The notes under the pieces: generated by a model | Told to the model about the DNA's origin: nothing | The model's database searches: none | What the model saw: only the letters and a program-made list of their open reading frames with translations | Translations under genes and position numbers: made by a program | Shown: in pieces, positions 14,458-26,360 of the stretch | Position numbering within the stretch: position 1 is the first letter of the stretch | Layout: each line of letters opens with the position of its first letter | DNA from: Auricularia sp. M13 | Taxonomy: Eukaryota; Basidiomycota; Agaricomycetes; Auriculariales; Auriculariaceae | NCBI GenBank assembly: GCA_037042915.1 | Contig: CM073194.1 | Span: 1,116,001-1,180,000 of the forward strand | Reading direction: 5' to 3' | DNA: 64,000 nt

Positions 14458-17400
14458 ATGCCGTCGGCGACCGCGACGCGAAAACGCAAGCGCGACGGCG
14501 CGCCCGCCATGTCTGGCAGCGATGGCGCGTCAGATAATGACTCTGGCTCCGAATCAGCCATGGATGTCGATGCACCCGCCGAAGCGAACCCGAATTCCAC
14601 AGCGAGCAAAAAGAAAGGGCTCAGTGTGCATGAGATGCGGAATATCAAGCAGAACGCGCAGATATTCAAATCCAATACATTTCACTTCCAGGTTAGTCTA
14701 TATCTGAAGCGTAATGTACGGAATTATGTTTACTGAAAGTTTGTTCAACTAGATCGACTCTCTGCTCCCAAATGTCGTCCCAAAAGCCTCGCACCTGCCA
14801 CCACTCGAAAAGCTCATGCACGACCTCCACGCGCACATAATGGACATGCAGGCTACACCTCCTACCCATCCCCTAGAAGCAGCCCGAACTCTCGCAAAGC
14901 AGGGCATCGCGGTACCGTACCCACTGCCGCTGCCAACGGAAGATACAAACTGGAATGTCGCTTTTGCTCCTCCGCGTGAAATTATGGTTGTGGGAAGCTG
15001 GGGAAACAAAATGACTGTCAAGCGGCCGGATGGCGAGCCTTTTGGAGTCGACATTGCAGTCGAAATGCCTTCGGTGAGTCTGTCCTATGTATCACTCCTG
15101 GTGTCACAGTGCTTGCATCGGCACGTGGGGAACGCTGTGGTCTGGCGATCTTGGGAGTCTAGACATACCATGGGGTTACACAGTGATCGCAACGCGAGCT
15201 CGTAGTGGAATCCGCAACGAAAGTCATACCACTCGCTACGACTAGCAACGGGGGCTCTGCAATGCATTTCCTCTCAAGGCCTCCAATCCATCATATCTGC
15301 ACCCTTCCTTCGTAAATTCCCACGTATTTCCCAGCATTCCTGCTTCTCCAACCGTATATAACCCTCGGACTTTGCGATGAGTGTTGCGAAACCCATCACA
15401 GTGCTCGCCCACAACAACACTCCGCAACGCTCTCCTCGCAGCGCTTTGTTGTGGTCTTGCAACGTGTGACGGCCTCTGTTAGGACATATTGCGGCCTCTG
15501 CCGCGACGTTCTGCGACCTCACTGTGACACCCCTGATTGGCAACGACTCGCAGCACATTCCGCAACTCGTTTCGCGGTCTGTTCTGCGACGCGCTACGAG
15601 CGCACTATGTCACCGTCTCCGCCGATCCGCGCGCTGACCATGACCCTCAGGATCTTTTCCAGGAAAAAGATTACTTGAACTCGCGCTTCTTCCACAAGCG
15701 GGCGTTCTACATCGCGTCTATAGCCGCGTCTTTGACAGCGACGAGCGCGCTGGATGTCGACGTCAAGTACGATTCGGCAGACAACGACGCGCGCAAGACG
15801 TGTCTCCTCGTCAAACCACGTGCCGCGTCCAAGCTGAACGCCGTCGTGCGCATCATCCCGACCCTCCCGTCCTCCGCGCCCATCCCCGCAGCGCGTCTTT
15901 CGCCGGCTCAAGCAAATCTTCGGACAGGCGGGGAGACTAACGCCCCGACGCCGCTGTACAACAACACCCTGGCGCTCGCCCGACTCCCGCGCCCGCTGCT
16001 GCTCGCAGTGCACGGCTGGGCGCAAAGTGCACCGGCGTTTGCGGACGCTCTGAGGCTGCTGCGCGTATGGGCGGCGCAGCGCGGCTTCGGCGGGACGAGC
16101 GTGCGCGCGGGCTCCGTCGCGGGCTTTGCGGGCCGCGGTGCGTGGTGGAGTTGCGTGTTGGGGGTGCTGCTCGGCGGCGAGGAAGAGGTGGTCAAGGCGA
16201 AGCTGAGAACGCGCAAGACTGTCGGACGCGGCCTGAGCTCGTATCAGCTATTCAAGGCTGCTTTGGACTTTCTTGGTACGTGTCCGAATTTTCTATCAGC
16301 TCAATGCTGACCCCATGGTTAGTACATCGCGACTTTTGTGCCGAACCCGTGTTCATGAAGCGGACTGGCGACCCGCCGGTGTGTCCGACGCTGTGTCGCC
16401 TTCTGCATACTGAATGCTCTTCTAGTTCGATCCCACGTTATTCGTCTCTGGGCAGCCGACCTTTGTAGACCCGTCTTCGTCGGTAAACTTGCTTGCAGGC
16501 GTTCCTGCTGGGTCTTTAGAACTTGTGAGCAACTTCAATCTGCCATTCAACCCCGCTGAGTCGTATTCCTGGTAGCTGCGGCACGAAGCACGCGCGACGC
16601 TGCACCATCTGGACACAGCAGCGGATCCCTTTCCGGGCGTATTCCTGCGCGATTTACGCGGTCTTCCCACCCGGTTCGACCTTGTGCTCAACATCTCGCT
16701 CTCATCCGCCAAACCGCCATCGCCGCTCGACGCGGGCTCGTCCTTCCTAGCGCTTCTCTCCGCCATCCCGGCCCTCGTCGCCAAAGCGCTGGGCGACCGC
16801 GCAAAACTGGTCGTACCCCTTCTTCCCGGCGCCGCAGCGCGCCCTTTGACAAGCCCACGGCCGGCAGCTCCTCAATCCTTCCTCCTCGGCATCCGGCTCG
16901 ACCCCGCACACGCGACGCGGCTCGTCGACCACGGCCCTGCGCCAGAAGCGCCCGAGGCTGCGGCTTTCCGCGCGCTGTGGGGAGCGAAGGCCGAGACGCG
17001 GCGCTTCAAGGACGGCAGCATCGTCGAGAGCGTCGTCTGGGACACCGTCGAGCGGCACCGCATCCCGCACGAGATTGCGCGGCACGTGCTGCAGACGCAC
17101 TATGGCATCCCGCACGCGGACGTACGCGCCTGCGAGCCGGCGTATGAACGCGTCCTACGCAGTGGGGTTGGCGAGTGGAGGGCGGCGATGGGCGCGTTCG
17201 ATGCATTAGTGCGCGCGCTGAAGACGATGGACCCCGAGAGAGACGGTATGCCGTTGTCGCTCGTCAGCGTGCTGCCCGCCGACGAGGCCCTGCGGTACCT
17301 CTCCCCGCTCCCACCGCGCGCCGTCCCCACGGATGCCGCGTCCTTTGCCCGTCTTGCGCAGGGGGAGCGCTTCGTACCCGCCATCGAGGCCGTCATGCAG

Positions 17401-18908
17401 TTCGAACAGTCCGGGCGCTGGCCTGACGACCTGGCAGCGATCCAGAAGATGAAGCTCGTGTTCTTCGAGCGCATTGCTAACTGGCTCCGTAACAACAAAA
17501 CCGTGGAAGTCGCCGTGGCGAACGTCGCCCTGGACTTCGATGCCGACTCGCGTCCTTTGGAAGATAACTGCTCGCTCGAGGTCCTCACCGCGGAGGGGTT
17601 CGCGTTCAGACTCAGGATATACCATAATCGCGAGGCGACGCTCCTGCGGCGCGTGCTGGAGAAACGGCCGCCGGCCTTACGAGGGGACGCACCGACGCCG
17701 CGGGAACAGGAGGCCGCTCGCGTGGCCCTTGCTCTGCACACCCGGCGCTTCATCGACGCGCCTCGGCAGCACGCGGGCATAGCGGCGCTGCACCATGCGC
17801 GCCCTGCCTACGCGCCCGCCGCACGGCTGCTCAAGCGCTGGTTGGCTGCGCATTTTCTGCTGCCCCACATTACGCCGCAGGCCGTCGAGCTCATCGCCGC
17901 CCTCGCGTTCACCCGCTCTGCCGCCGACTCTCCCGGAAGCGCGGGTGTCGGGTTTGCGAGGTCGCTCGTGCTGCTAAGAGACTGGGACTACGCGCTCGAA
18001 CCGCTGCTCGTGCCGAGCTTCTCCACCGAGGAGAACGCCGCCGTTGCGGCCATTTTTCCGCAGGAGAAGAGGGATCAGGCGCTTGAGGAGTTCAAGGCGA
18101 TGCGCGCGCGCGACCCGACCATGAAGACTGCTTGGGTTATCGCCACCGAGGACGACGTGCATGGCCTTGCGTGGACCACCTCAGGACCGTCAAGACTTCT
18201 CGCGGACCGCATACGCGCTGTGGCGCGCGCGACATCTAAGTACCTTGAAGACGGACTCGATGCTGGTCTCGTGGACGTGTCGGTATGCACTCGTCGTTCT
18301 TCATATCGGCACTTCACCTGACTTTTCTTTTCTGAATTCGAAGACTGTGTTCACTCACCCTCTGGATGACTACGACTTCGTCCTCCATCTGGATCCGAAG
18401 GTTCTACCCCGCGCCGACGACTTTGTGCTCGCCGCCCGGGACGAGAAAGGCAATAAATCTGGTAAAGGATACGCAAACCAGCCCGTTGTTGTCGGTCAAG
18501 ACGACGCCACGCCTCTGATCGATTACGATCCCGCAGCGATGTTGTTCGCCGACCTTCGCGTGCGTGTCATGACTGCCCTTTTGTCCAAGATGCTCACATT
18601 ATACCCAGCGTGTATACGCCGGTGTGGCAGAGTTCTTCTGGGATCCCCTTGGCGGACGGGCCATTGGTGGTGTCTGGGACCCATCTGTGCGCAAGCCGCA
18701 TGCGTTCAGGGTATTCCTCGGTTTCAACAGCGCCATCGTTCCTGGGACTGCTAAGGTGATAGTGCACTGGAACTCCCTAGTGTCAGACATTCTGATGCTC
18801 TTGCAGAAGCCTCAAGTGCATTTGAACGAGGAGGCCGCCCTGGTTGAGATGGAGAGGATGGGAAGAGGCATGGTTTTGCGTGTGACAAGACAGTCGCGCG
18901 AAACCTGA
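14458..18908 (+). CDS. UTP22: Utp22/Nrap, small-subunit processome protein
   Basis: Exons cover an acidic/basic N-terminal tail (14458-14692), then the Nrap domains: LLPNVVPKASHLPPLEKLM in exon 2 (14753-15073), LFQEKDYLNSRFFHKRAFY from 15651, a long exon about 16571-18282, and the C-terminal stretch with VYAGVAEFFWDPLGGR ending at TGA 18906-18908. This is the Nrap/Utp22 family, a catalytically dead tandem nucleotidyltransferase-fold protein. Known: it works with Rrp7 in the UTP-C subcomplex of the 90S pre-ribosome during 18S rRNA maturation in the nucleolus. About 1,000-1,100 residues, as expected. Unusual: one intron is 577 nt while the others are about 50-80. The frame is open across all exons, so I regard it as functional. 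Confidence 0.9.
15074..15650 (+). other. Exceptionally long intron of UTP22
   Basis: GTGAGT at 15074 to CCTCAG at 15650 joins MPS to DLFQEKD in phase 0. It is about ten times longer than neighbouring introns. It has no convincing gene but is rich in recurring GCAACG/GCGACG/TGCGAC words, suggesting expanded or inserted repeat DNA. No terminal repeats or transposase were found. Confidence 0.6.
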
Positions 18909-19834
18909 TGCGGTCCAACGTACGGCCATACAGTACTCGTGTGTGTGGGTTCATTTCGGTGTACAGTCTGCTGTGGCCGATAAACTCGTGTAGGCTGTCC
19001 GTCGGGCGTCGCCTGAACATCTTCCCGACCACGAACATGCTTGCGCATCAAAACATTTCCCCGAATGACTATGGCTTCAGTGCTGGACTGACTGCTTAAC
19101 CCGCCCGGCTCGTATTGACCAGTATTCATTTCTGGATGGCCAAGTCCGGGAGACCTCGTCGCACAAGTCGCAACTTGACGCAACTGTCATCGGTTATCTA
19201 CCATCAACACCGTGAGCTACTTCCAAAAATTCCCAAGTAGCGCCTGGCGCCGACCGCCCGCGGCTGCGCTCGACTGAGCTGTGTGTTACAGGTACCTCTA
19301 TATGGACCCACGACCGCCGTGAAGCCCCGGTCTGGTGAAATCGTGATTGTACCACGATACACGACAATTTTCTAGGAGCACGACCTGGGCCAAGGGTCGC
19401 CAAATTGCAGTGCCCTTCGAAGAACTTGACCTTAGCCTTGAGCTTGTGAGTTAAGCCATTTGTTTATTGATATTAGTGGTGCAACTAATGCGCCGGCCCA
19501 TCAGTCACATATTCTTTCCTGACCTTTCGTCCAACAAACCGGGCTAACAAACCGGAACCCTGTATCTCAAACACCTCGACGTCTTCCTGCGCACCATGGG
19601 CATCAAGTCAGAACCATTAACGAAACTGTCACCGCGTGATCCGAATGGCTGGCCGCTGGCCTGACCAAGGCCTGACCAAGAGACCAAGTGCGATGTCAGA
19701 AGTCGAAGCATCGATACCGGCTCCTTGGGCTCGTGCACCTTCGTCCAGCCCGCCGCTGCGGCAATATTTAATCATGGGGGCGTAAGCTGTGACCCTTTGT
19801 TACTTGCCCCTGCCTGCCTGCCTACAACGATTCG
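18909..19834. other. Intergenic region, no gene seen
   Basis: About 0.9 kb between UTP22 and the epoxide hydrolase. Open frames here are short and lack recognisable domains. It should contain the UTP22 3' end and the hydrolase promoter. I see no clear TATA box or repeat. Confidence 0.5.
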
Positions 19835-21172
19835 ATGTCTCCGTTCACCGACGCGTACGCGCAATTCTACAAGGACACGAAGACATCGCGCGGCAAGACT
19901 TACCACTACCTCGCCATCGCGCCTTCAGATGCTACTAAGCCCACGCTGGTGTTCATTCACGGCTTCCCCTCCACGTCGCATGACTGGCGATTCCAGATCC
20001 AGTATTTCCACTCCAAAGGTATGCCTATCCAGCTTTGCCGTGATCTTTCGACGTGACCGCTGAGCGCTGACTCCCGTAGGATACGGTCTGATTGTACCGG
20101 ATTTGCTGGGCTACGGTGGGACGGACAAGCCGAACGATCCCGCCGACTACAATCTGCGTCTCATGGCGCAGGACGTCGTCGACATCGTCGATCACGAGAA
20201 GGTCGAGCGAGCTGTTGCAATTGGGCACGACTGGTGCGTCATGAGCGCGAGCTTCGAAGATTATCGATTATCTTTCGGAACATGCTGATGAAATCTACGA
20301 TCGCATTCTTCAGGGGAAGCGCGCTCCTCTCGCGCATCGCCGTCTACCACCAAACGCGCTTCATCGCGTTCGCGTGGCTCGCGCTGAGCTTCATGGCGCC
20401 GGTGCCGCAGGTCCTCCCGTTCGACGTTCTGCTCCCGTGGCTCAAGGAGAACACGGGCGCCGAGCTGTTCGCGTACCAGGAATTTTTTCTCCAGCCTGGA
20501 GCGGCGAAGATTATCGAGGATAACGTCCGTAACCGCCTCATCGCAGCTCACTAGCTTCCAGCGCATGTGCTCACGATAGCTTCCATTTGCAGATTGAGTC
20601 GTTCCTCGATGTCTGCTACCCGGCCGATCCTGCGGTCTGGAAGGAGGTCATGACTGTCCGCGGCGCCTTGGCCGACTTTGCGGCCAAAGGCAAGCGCGTC
20701 CCTCGCGCTGAATGGCTCTTGCCCGAGGTTCGCAACCTGATTCTCACATCTCTCTTGAAGGTGCCGGCTGATTGGTATGGTAACTGTATTCAGGACCTCG
20801 AGCGCCTCAGGGGTACGATTGCAAACAACGGCCTCGAAGCGCCGCTCAACTGGTACCGCAGTCTTCAGGGCGGATACAACACCGAGGATGAGCAGAGTAT
20901 GTCCGAGCATCGATGTCTTCATTGCCTCGCCATACTGAGATGGCTGACACGGCACAGAATTGGCGGCGCAGGAGATCAAGATCGAGAAACCTGTATTCTT
21001 CGGCGCCGCGCTGCAGGACTACATCGGCCTCGCGGACCTGAACAAGGCGGGGATTGCGAAGGTCGCGCCGAACCTCACCGTTAGGGATTTCAACACGGGA
21101 CACTGGGTGTACTTTGAGAAGCCGGACGAGGTCAACCGCGAGCTGGAGGCGTGGCTTTCGACTATCGCCTGA
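19835..21172 (+). CDS. Epoxide hydrolase-like alpha/beta-hydrolase
   Basis: Five exons, 19835-20018, 20080-20233, 20314-20524, 20593-20896 and 20958-21172, give 355 residues. Motifs of soluble epoxide hydrolases are present: oxyanion motif HGFPSTSHDWR near residue 45, nucleophile elbow GHDWG (Asp nucleophile) split by the second intron, a cap region with WYGNC / NWYR tyrosines, and a late catalytic His in FNTGHWVYFEKP. Known: such enzymes open epoxides with water through an Asp ester intermediate, in detoxification or secondary metabolism. No signal peptide, so probably cytosolic. The donor at 20525 (GTCCGT) is weak but keeps phase. The substrate cannot be told from sequence. It converges with the MBL-fold gene that ends at 21261. 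Confidence 0.85.
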
Positions 21173-21260
21173 TGTCTGGAAGACGATTCCGGAGGGATAC
21201 ATACATTGGTTGTTGGAATACTGTAGCAGTTTCACAATGAAATGGCGAGGAAACACAGTT

Positions 21261-22568
21261 TTAACTGCCCGATACGATAACACGGATCCCTGTTCCAGCC
21301 GGAACGCAAGCGTCACCAAATTCAGCTTCCAGAGCAACCTTCGCGCGGAACCCCGTGCAATGCAGAGGGACGATGTAGTCCGGTTTTGCATCTTCCGCGA
21401 GGAAGCGGACAGTTGGTTCTACACGGTATTGCAGTTCTTGACCGGCGAGGTGCAGGCCTCCCACAACCTGAGGTTGACGATAAAATTAGGTGTGGGCGGC
21501 GCGATGATGTGCATGGCATACCATGTGAACCGGGCGACCTGGGAAGCGATTCTTTGCGTCGGTTACGACGTTGCAGATGCCGGCGTGAGAACAGGCACTG
21601 AAGATGACTAGGCCTTTGCCTCGGACGTCTACCGCGAGGTAACGTTCCTGTGATGGTGTGAGCAGTTTTCGCAGTGTCATGAGCCTTGGACGGACATCTC
21701 TGATCAACTACGGTGAGATCGGGACCTGGTGAGCAGAAACACCGGGATGAACACAGTCAGACTCGCCTCATCGCTCGTCCAGTCCTTGTCCTCGGGATCC
21801 CATCTTACACTTCCCTTTAGGCCGTCCTCATACGAGAAGATGCGAGGGATATCTCCGCTAACCCAGGCTCCCCCGCCGAGCACGGCATGTCCACTGTCGG
21901 GACCTTCGAACGTTTCCACCTTCGCCCCGCGCTCGCGCATGGCCTCAAGCGTGGGATCCGCCGGAAGCCGCGCGAGTACCTTGGTCGCAGCGGGAGGTAA
22001 GATGCCGCGCGCTGAAGGACGTGAGGTGTGCGCATCCACTGTGACCTTTGATGGGTCCGGGAGGAGTGAGAGGAAGGTGAGAAGCCCGCCAGTGTGGTCC
22101 GAATGCCAGTGCGAGAGCACGACGCGCTCGATCGAGTCCAGGGGAACCTTCAGAGCTGCAATATTGCGCTCGAGGGCGCGGCCGTCGGGCCCCGTATCGA
22201 AGAGGACGGTGCGCGGGGGATTTTTGCCGACCTCCGTGGTCTGTCACGAGTCATCGCGAGCGCTTAATACCAAGACACGTCGACGATCTATGCGTACTCA
22301 CAATGAGCACCGAAAGGCCATGCGCGCCTGAGGATAAACAGGTTGATTCAGGGGCTACACAAGCACCCTAATTGACCAATTTCTTACCACAGCAATAGTT
22401 AGGAAGGTCGACGACTGGTACGTGAGTCTCCTCGTCAATGGGTGGCTCGTTCTGCAGCTGCGTTCGAAGTTCGTGCGTGAATCCTGGTGGCAGCTGAGTC
22501 ATCCATTCGATGCAGTTATCCACCAAGATGGTGAATGTGAGCTTGTCGACTTGACTAGCGGGCGACAT
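21261..22568 (-). CDS. Metallo-beta-lactamase-fold hydrolase
   Basis: Read on the minus strand from ATG 22568. Exon 1 (22568-22388) ends in NYCCG, a 26-nt exon (22327-22302) gives AHGLSVLI, and a long exon from 22240 carries the metal-binding motif SHWHSDHTGG. Then come VFSACSHAGI, VVGGLHLAG and the C-terminal LHCTG, with the stop at 21261. HxHxDH plus the later His residues fit a two-metal MBL enzyme. The GGLHL and HCTG motifs are typical of the branch annotated in archaea as a dihydropterin-phosphate synthase-like protein, common in fungi with unknown substrate. The intron around 21648-21750 is the least certain. No signal peptide. It is divergent from the gene at 22893. Confidence 0.8.
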
Positions 22569-22892
22569 GGAGCAGAGTGAAAGAGAGAACCCGCTTTCAC
22601 GGTGACTCCCGACTGGCAGGCTTGATAGGGCGGGAACGCGTGAACCGCCGTTATTGTAGTCTCTTGTGCAACTCTTGTGAACACTCAAACACTCAAGTAT
22701 GCGAGAAACTAGCAAATATAATCATCAGACATGCTGATCAAATATATTGATTGCATACACGGCGATATTATGCGCGAGTAGATCAAAGTTGACTGCCAAC
22801 TGTAATGACCAACAGATTGGCAAAACTTCGAAAGGTGAGGAGGTGCGTCGGAGATCGAAAACGAGTTGCCTCGTGCCACATCGCTGCCAACC

Positions 22893-23306
22893 ATGAATTC
22901 GCCACCCAACCCTGGCTCGCCCACGAGCTCTACGTCGTCGCTTACCGACCGCGAGTCGGATGAGTTCCTCGGAGGCGGCAGCACGCAGATAGCACCTACG
23001 CCGCTGGCAAGCGGACCAATGGCTTCCAAGCGCCGCCCGCCGCAGGGCACCCCAGCCAAGTCCCGGAGGCTGGATCGCGAGCGCGACCGGCCGCAACGAG
23101 GGCAGGGCGGATCTACTTTGAGCACCATCGATGCTACTTCCGGCATTTCTGCTGTGGCTCGCGCCAAAGAAGAGCTTGTCGACGCCGAGGTTCTCGAGCA
23201 TTTCAAGAAAGGTAAGTCCCCGTTAAGTTTTTAATTCATGGGCTTACCACCTTTTGTAGATTTTGGAGACCCGTTCGATGACTCTGTACTCAAAGCTAAC
23301 GCGTAA
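22893..23306 (+). CDS. Unrecognised short protein, Ser/Pro-rich N-terminus
   Basis: ATG at 22893. Exon 1 (22893-23211) encodes a Ser/Pro/Thr-rich start, a basic stretch (SKRRPPQGTPAKSRRLDRER) and a helical end (VARAKEELVDAEVLEHFKK). A good donor (GTAAGT at 23212) and acceptor (TTTTGTAG at 23259) lead to a short second exon ending with the stop at 23304-23306, about 120 residues in all. Alternative splicing into downstream frames (for example to about 23424-23577) is possible, so the 3' end is uncertain. The composition suggests a disordered nuclear protein, but I do not recognise the family and assign no function. It shares a 324-bp divergent promoter region with the MBL-fold gene. Confidence 0.5.
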
Positions 23307-23535
23307 TCAAGTCGCCTCCGTTGCTGTTACCGCTTTCGATGACCACTGTAACCCAATCGTCTCTCTCGCAATGAAATTTGATAAACATCAATGCATGATT
23401 CTGCTGATTTGCCACTCTCAGATAGCTGTTCAGCTTGACCGGCTCGAGACAATCCGTGTCGCAGAACAGATTCAACGACACAGAGGATTCAGCGAGAATT
23501 GCAATCAGTGCAAGGGTTCCCGTGAATCTATTCAT
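23296..23535 (-). CDS. Candidate small secreted protein (uncertain)
   Basis: A 79-residue minus-strand frame starts with a convincing signal-peptide pattern (MNRFTGTLALIAILAESS) followed by LFCDTDC with two close cysteines. It overlaps the last bases of the plus-strand gene and lies just downstream of the thaumatin-like gene. No family is recognised, the second half has no cysteine pattern, and it could be a chance antisense frame. An intron inside it (around 23350-23420) is conceivable. Confidence 0.25.
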   Translation of the reverse strand: MNRFTGTLALIAILAESSVSLNLFCDTDCLEPVKLNSYLRVANQQNHALMFIKFHCERDDWVTVVIESGNSNGGDLITR

Positions 23536-23758
23536 CGACGATACGCGTGTCGGCGACGGCTCGCGACCTGTGCATTAAACTTTGTGCACCGTTGTGCGTC
23601 CAGGAGAAAGGACGACAAGTTATCACGAGCCGAAAGTACTTCCCAGTTCAGATTTTTCGACGAGCATTAAGAATACAAACAAGGATAAACCACATGCTAC
23701 CTCTACAACCTTTTGCTTCACAAGTTCAAGATTTCCGTCGAGTTCCGCCCGCCCATCA

Positions 23759-25600
23759 TCACCAATGGACAAACACAACCAGCCCCAAGAGTGCTAAACC
23801 CCACATCCCGATGCTACCGCGCGAGAGCGTCGCTGCGCCTAGCCCTTCGCTCGGATTTACGAACGGCGGGGGGCTACTTGTAGCGGGGAGCTGTGTTGCG
23901 GGTCCGCCTGCAAACGACTGAGCGTTTATGCACGGATGCAGATGCTTTGCTCACTCACCTTCGGTTGCTGATGAGGCGCCAGAGGTTGGAGTTCCTGGTG
24001 AATGACTGCCGGTCGAGAACCCTCCAGACGGAAGCGAGAACGTCTCGTTGTTCGCAGGGCTGCCGCGGTCAACGATTAGCAACTGATAACAAACTTCTTG
24101 CTTCATTTACCAGAAGGTTACGATGTAGTCCGCCCGCAAATTCGATGGACATGTCCTAAAGAGTTGTCAAGCTCCCCAGGATACGGCGCCGTTGAGATGA
24201 AGGACATACCATAACGCCGTCCCGCTACCCTGTGAATGCAAAAGCTTCAGCGTAAATTCATGGGCGTGCGCACATCCTACGCACCTCGTCGTACGCGTAC
24301 GCATAAGAGTTCGGACACGCGGTTTCTGCGCGTCATTAGATACGCCGATCGTATTCAAGCCATTCTGCGTACTGAAATAACTGTAGAATTCTGCGCGAGA
24401 CCATTCATCAGTCGCCAAGCAACCTGCTCATATGGCAGGCACATACGGACACCGGTGACGGGGCATGTGGCAGGTGTATTATGCGTTCCAGAACAACAAT
24501 TCGCGCTGTCCGCTGCTCGACGGACTCGTTAGAGAAACGACCATAGGGCTGTAGCGGGCCACGCACAAGGATTGCCATCCAAGTTTGCTAGACACGCCGT
24601 CTTGCAGCCTACGGGAAAGCCGGTCGCGTCAAACGGGCCTTTCAACTGGTCAGGGCCTGTGGTACCGCGTCAGCAATGTGGACCGTGATAAAAATAGCGA
24701 ACGTACAGCCAGGCCCCAGGTCGACGAAACAACCTGCGATCGGACATCCTGCGTTCGTCTCGACGCTCATGGGCAGGTTGTATCCGTCCACGAGAGACAC
24801 TGCGGCGGCCCGTCAGATCGTTGGATACCCAGCCGGGAAGAACTGCACGCACCATCGTAAAAGTCGTTACCGCTCGTGGGGTCGTCCAGAGTCCATTCTG
24901 CCAGCGTTGCAGGCGGCGCTCCGATTCCGCCCGCGCCTTGACAAAGCACGCCGCCGCCAGAGCAGCCGCCTGTAAGGCACTGCGTGTCGGCCGGTCCAGT
25001 AGGTGGTTGTGAAAAATTGCAGTCGCGTCGGCCCTGTCGCACGAGGGAGCAGGAGGGCAGACCGAAGGTGTGAATCGTAGGGATCGGCATTTGGACATTC
25101 ATTCGGGGGTGAAAGAGCAGGAAGCGAGCGTCCACCGTCGATGCGTGGCCAAGCGCGTGAGATGACATAGCAGGCGCAGGATTTTTTCAGGATAGTGAAT
25201 GTCAGGATGTAAAACGCCACTTTAGAACACGAAGATATTTGAAGACTCGTTCAGCGCACCCAAATTCTTCCAGCCGTCCATTTCTGGGGTACCGTAAACG
25301 ACGTCGAGGTGAATGGGTCGGCCTGCCATCCAGTTGGAGTGTCAGGAAACACCGTGTTCAGCCCTTGGTCCGTAAAAATCTTTAGTGAAGCTCATCAGGT
25401 CCATGTTTCAACTGAGTGCAATATTCTGTACACACTGCAGGCCTGGAACAAGGGGTAAGAGGGCAAAAAAAAAAATGGGTCTGCAGGCGCACTGACCAGA
25501 CTGTAAACGGGCATGCGTTTCGTACGATCATGGTCCGCTGCGCAAGCGTGCGGGCAGCGAGGACAAGCGCCACGGTCGCCGCCACCCGTCCCGAGAACAT
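23759..25600 (-). CDS. Thaumatin-like protein with C-terminal anchor-like tail
   Basis: About twelve small exons on the minus strand. Exon 1 has a signal peptide (MFSGRVAATVALVLAARTLA) and NACPFTVWS. Later exons give IFTDQGLNTVFP, GRRDCNFSQ, CLTGGCSGGGVLC, LAEWTL, the signature NDFYDVSLVDGYNLPM, GPFDATGFPVGCKTAC, NCCSGTHNT, CPNSYAYAYDE, SGTALW and TCPSNLRADYIVTFCP. All join in phase. About 15 cysteines are visible; the family has 16. Known: thaumatin-like proteins bind or cleave beta-1,3-glucan in fungal walls. After VTFCP the frame continues through a further intron into a Ser/Thr/Pro/Gly-rich linker and a final hydrophobic segment (MWGLALLGLVVFVHW) ending at 23759, which looks like a GPI-anchor signal or membrane helix. 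Some splice sites are inferred from the family pattern. Confidence 0.83.
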
Positions 25601-26360
25601 CCTGGTGAAAGAACGAAGACAAGGGCCGCGAGCACAAAAAGGCTTGGCCGCCTGGAGCTGTCAGCCTGCGCGCGGGACCTGTGCAACGCATTTAGCCACT
25701 GCCGGCATTCGTCCGTGCAACGTGTCCCAGGTGAGGCCGGAACTTCAACGTTGACATCCCAGTTGCTTCACGCGATGAGGAGCTCAGGGCAGGGACCGTC
25801 CCGAACATCAGTAACTGATGTGATTCAGTTCGGATTGCTGCCACGACGTCGTGGCAGTGTTCCGGCCTGGCGATCCGGAGTTTGGAGAATCTTAACAGCG
25901 GAGTCTACCATTTGCAGTTTTCTACAAAAATGAGATGAACTCAATTAAGGGAGACGCGACGAGTTGTCGTGACTTCGAAGCGTTGAGCTCCGAAATAAAG
26001 CTTAGTCTCGAAACACCACATGATGTTACCGATAATCCAGGGACTATCTCCATTCCGAAAATACTGTGAACCTTTCCACAATGAGCAAGGGTTCTTGCTC
26101 TCCGTGAAGCGGGAGGTTGCTGTCGCACTCCGGTCAATCCCGCCCCTTGGGTATCCTAATGTGGCAGCGAGAGTGTCATGAGCTGTACATACATCGGACG
26201 ATGGGCAGAATCGGTGAGTGTGCCGTCTAGTTTTTGACGGATCTGAGGGAGGATGCGTCCGGGAGTTTCATTTGAGGTCACGCGAGCAAGATACGGCGGC
26301 ATGTTTTCGAACTCTGTTGCAACAACCATAGACATTGGCACTCCCATGCGCACCAAAAGT
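25601..26360. other. Intergenic region, no convincing gene
   Basis: It lies between the thaumatin-like gene start and the SDR1 stop. A 66-codon minus-strand frame (26156-26356) has plausible codon composition, but I recognise no domain and no flanking exons. Nothing else is supported. Confidence 0.4.

Noticed and set aside
21729-22331. A 200-codon plus-strand frame
   Set aside because: It is the antisense of the MBL-fold gene, whose metal motifs are clear on the minus strand.
24107-24109. In-frame stop (TAA) after IVTFW, taken at first as the end of the thaumatin-like gene
   Set aside because: Splicing from the GTAAATG donor just before it restores the conserved VTFCP end and continues into further exons.
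24140-25600. The thaumatin-like gene as a pseudogene, because its frames are broken many times
   Set aside because: Every break coincides with a GT-AG intron that preserves phase and family motifs.
26156-26356. A 66-codon minus-strand frame with coding-like composition downstream of SDR1
   Set aside because: No domain, no matching upstream exon and no conserved partner; kept only as a note in the intergenic entry.
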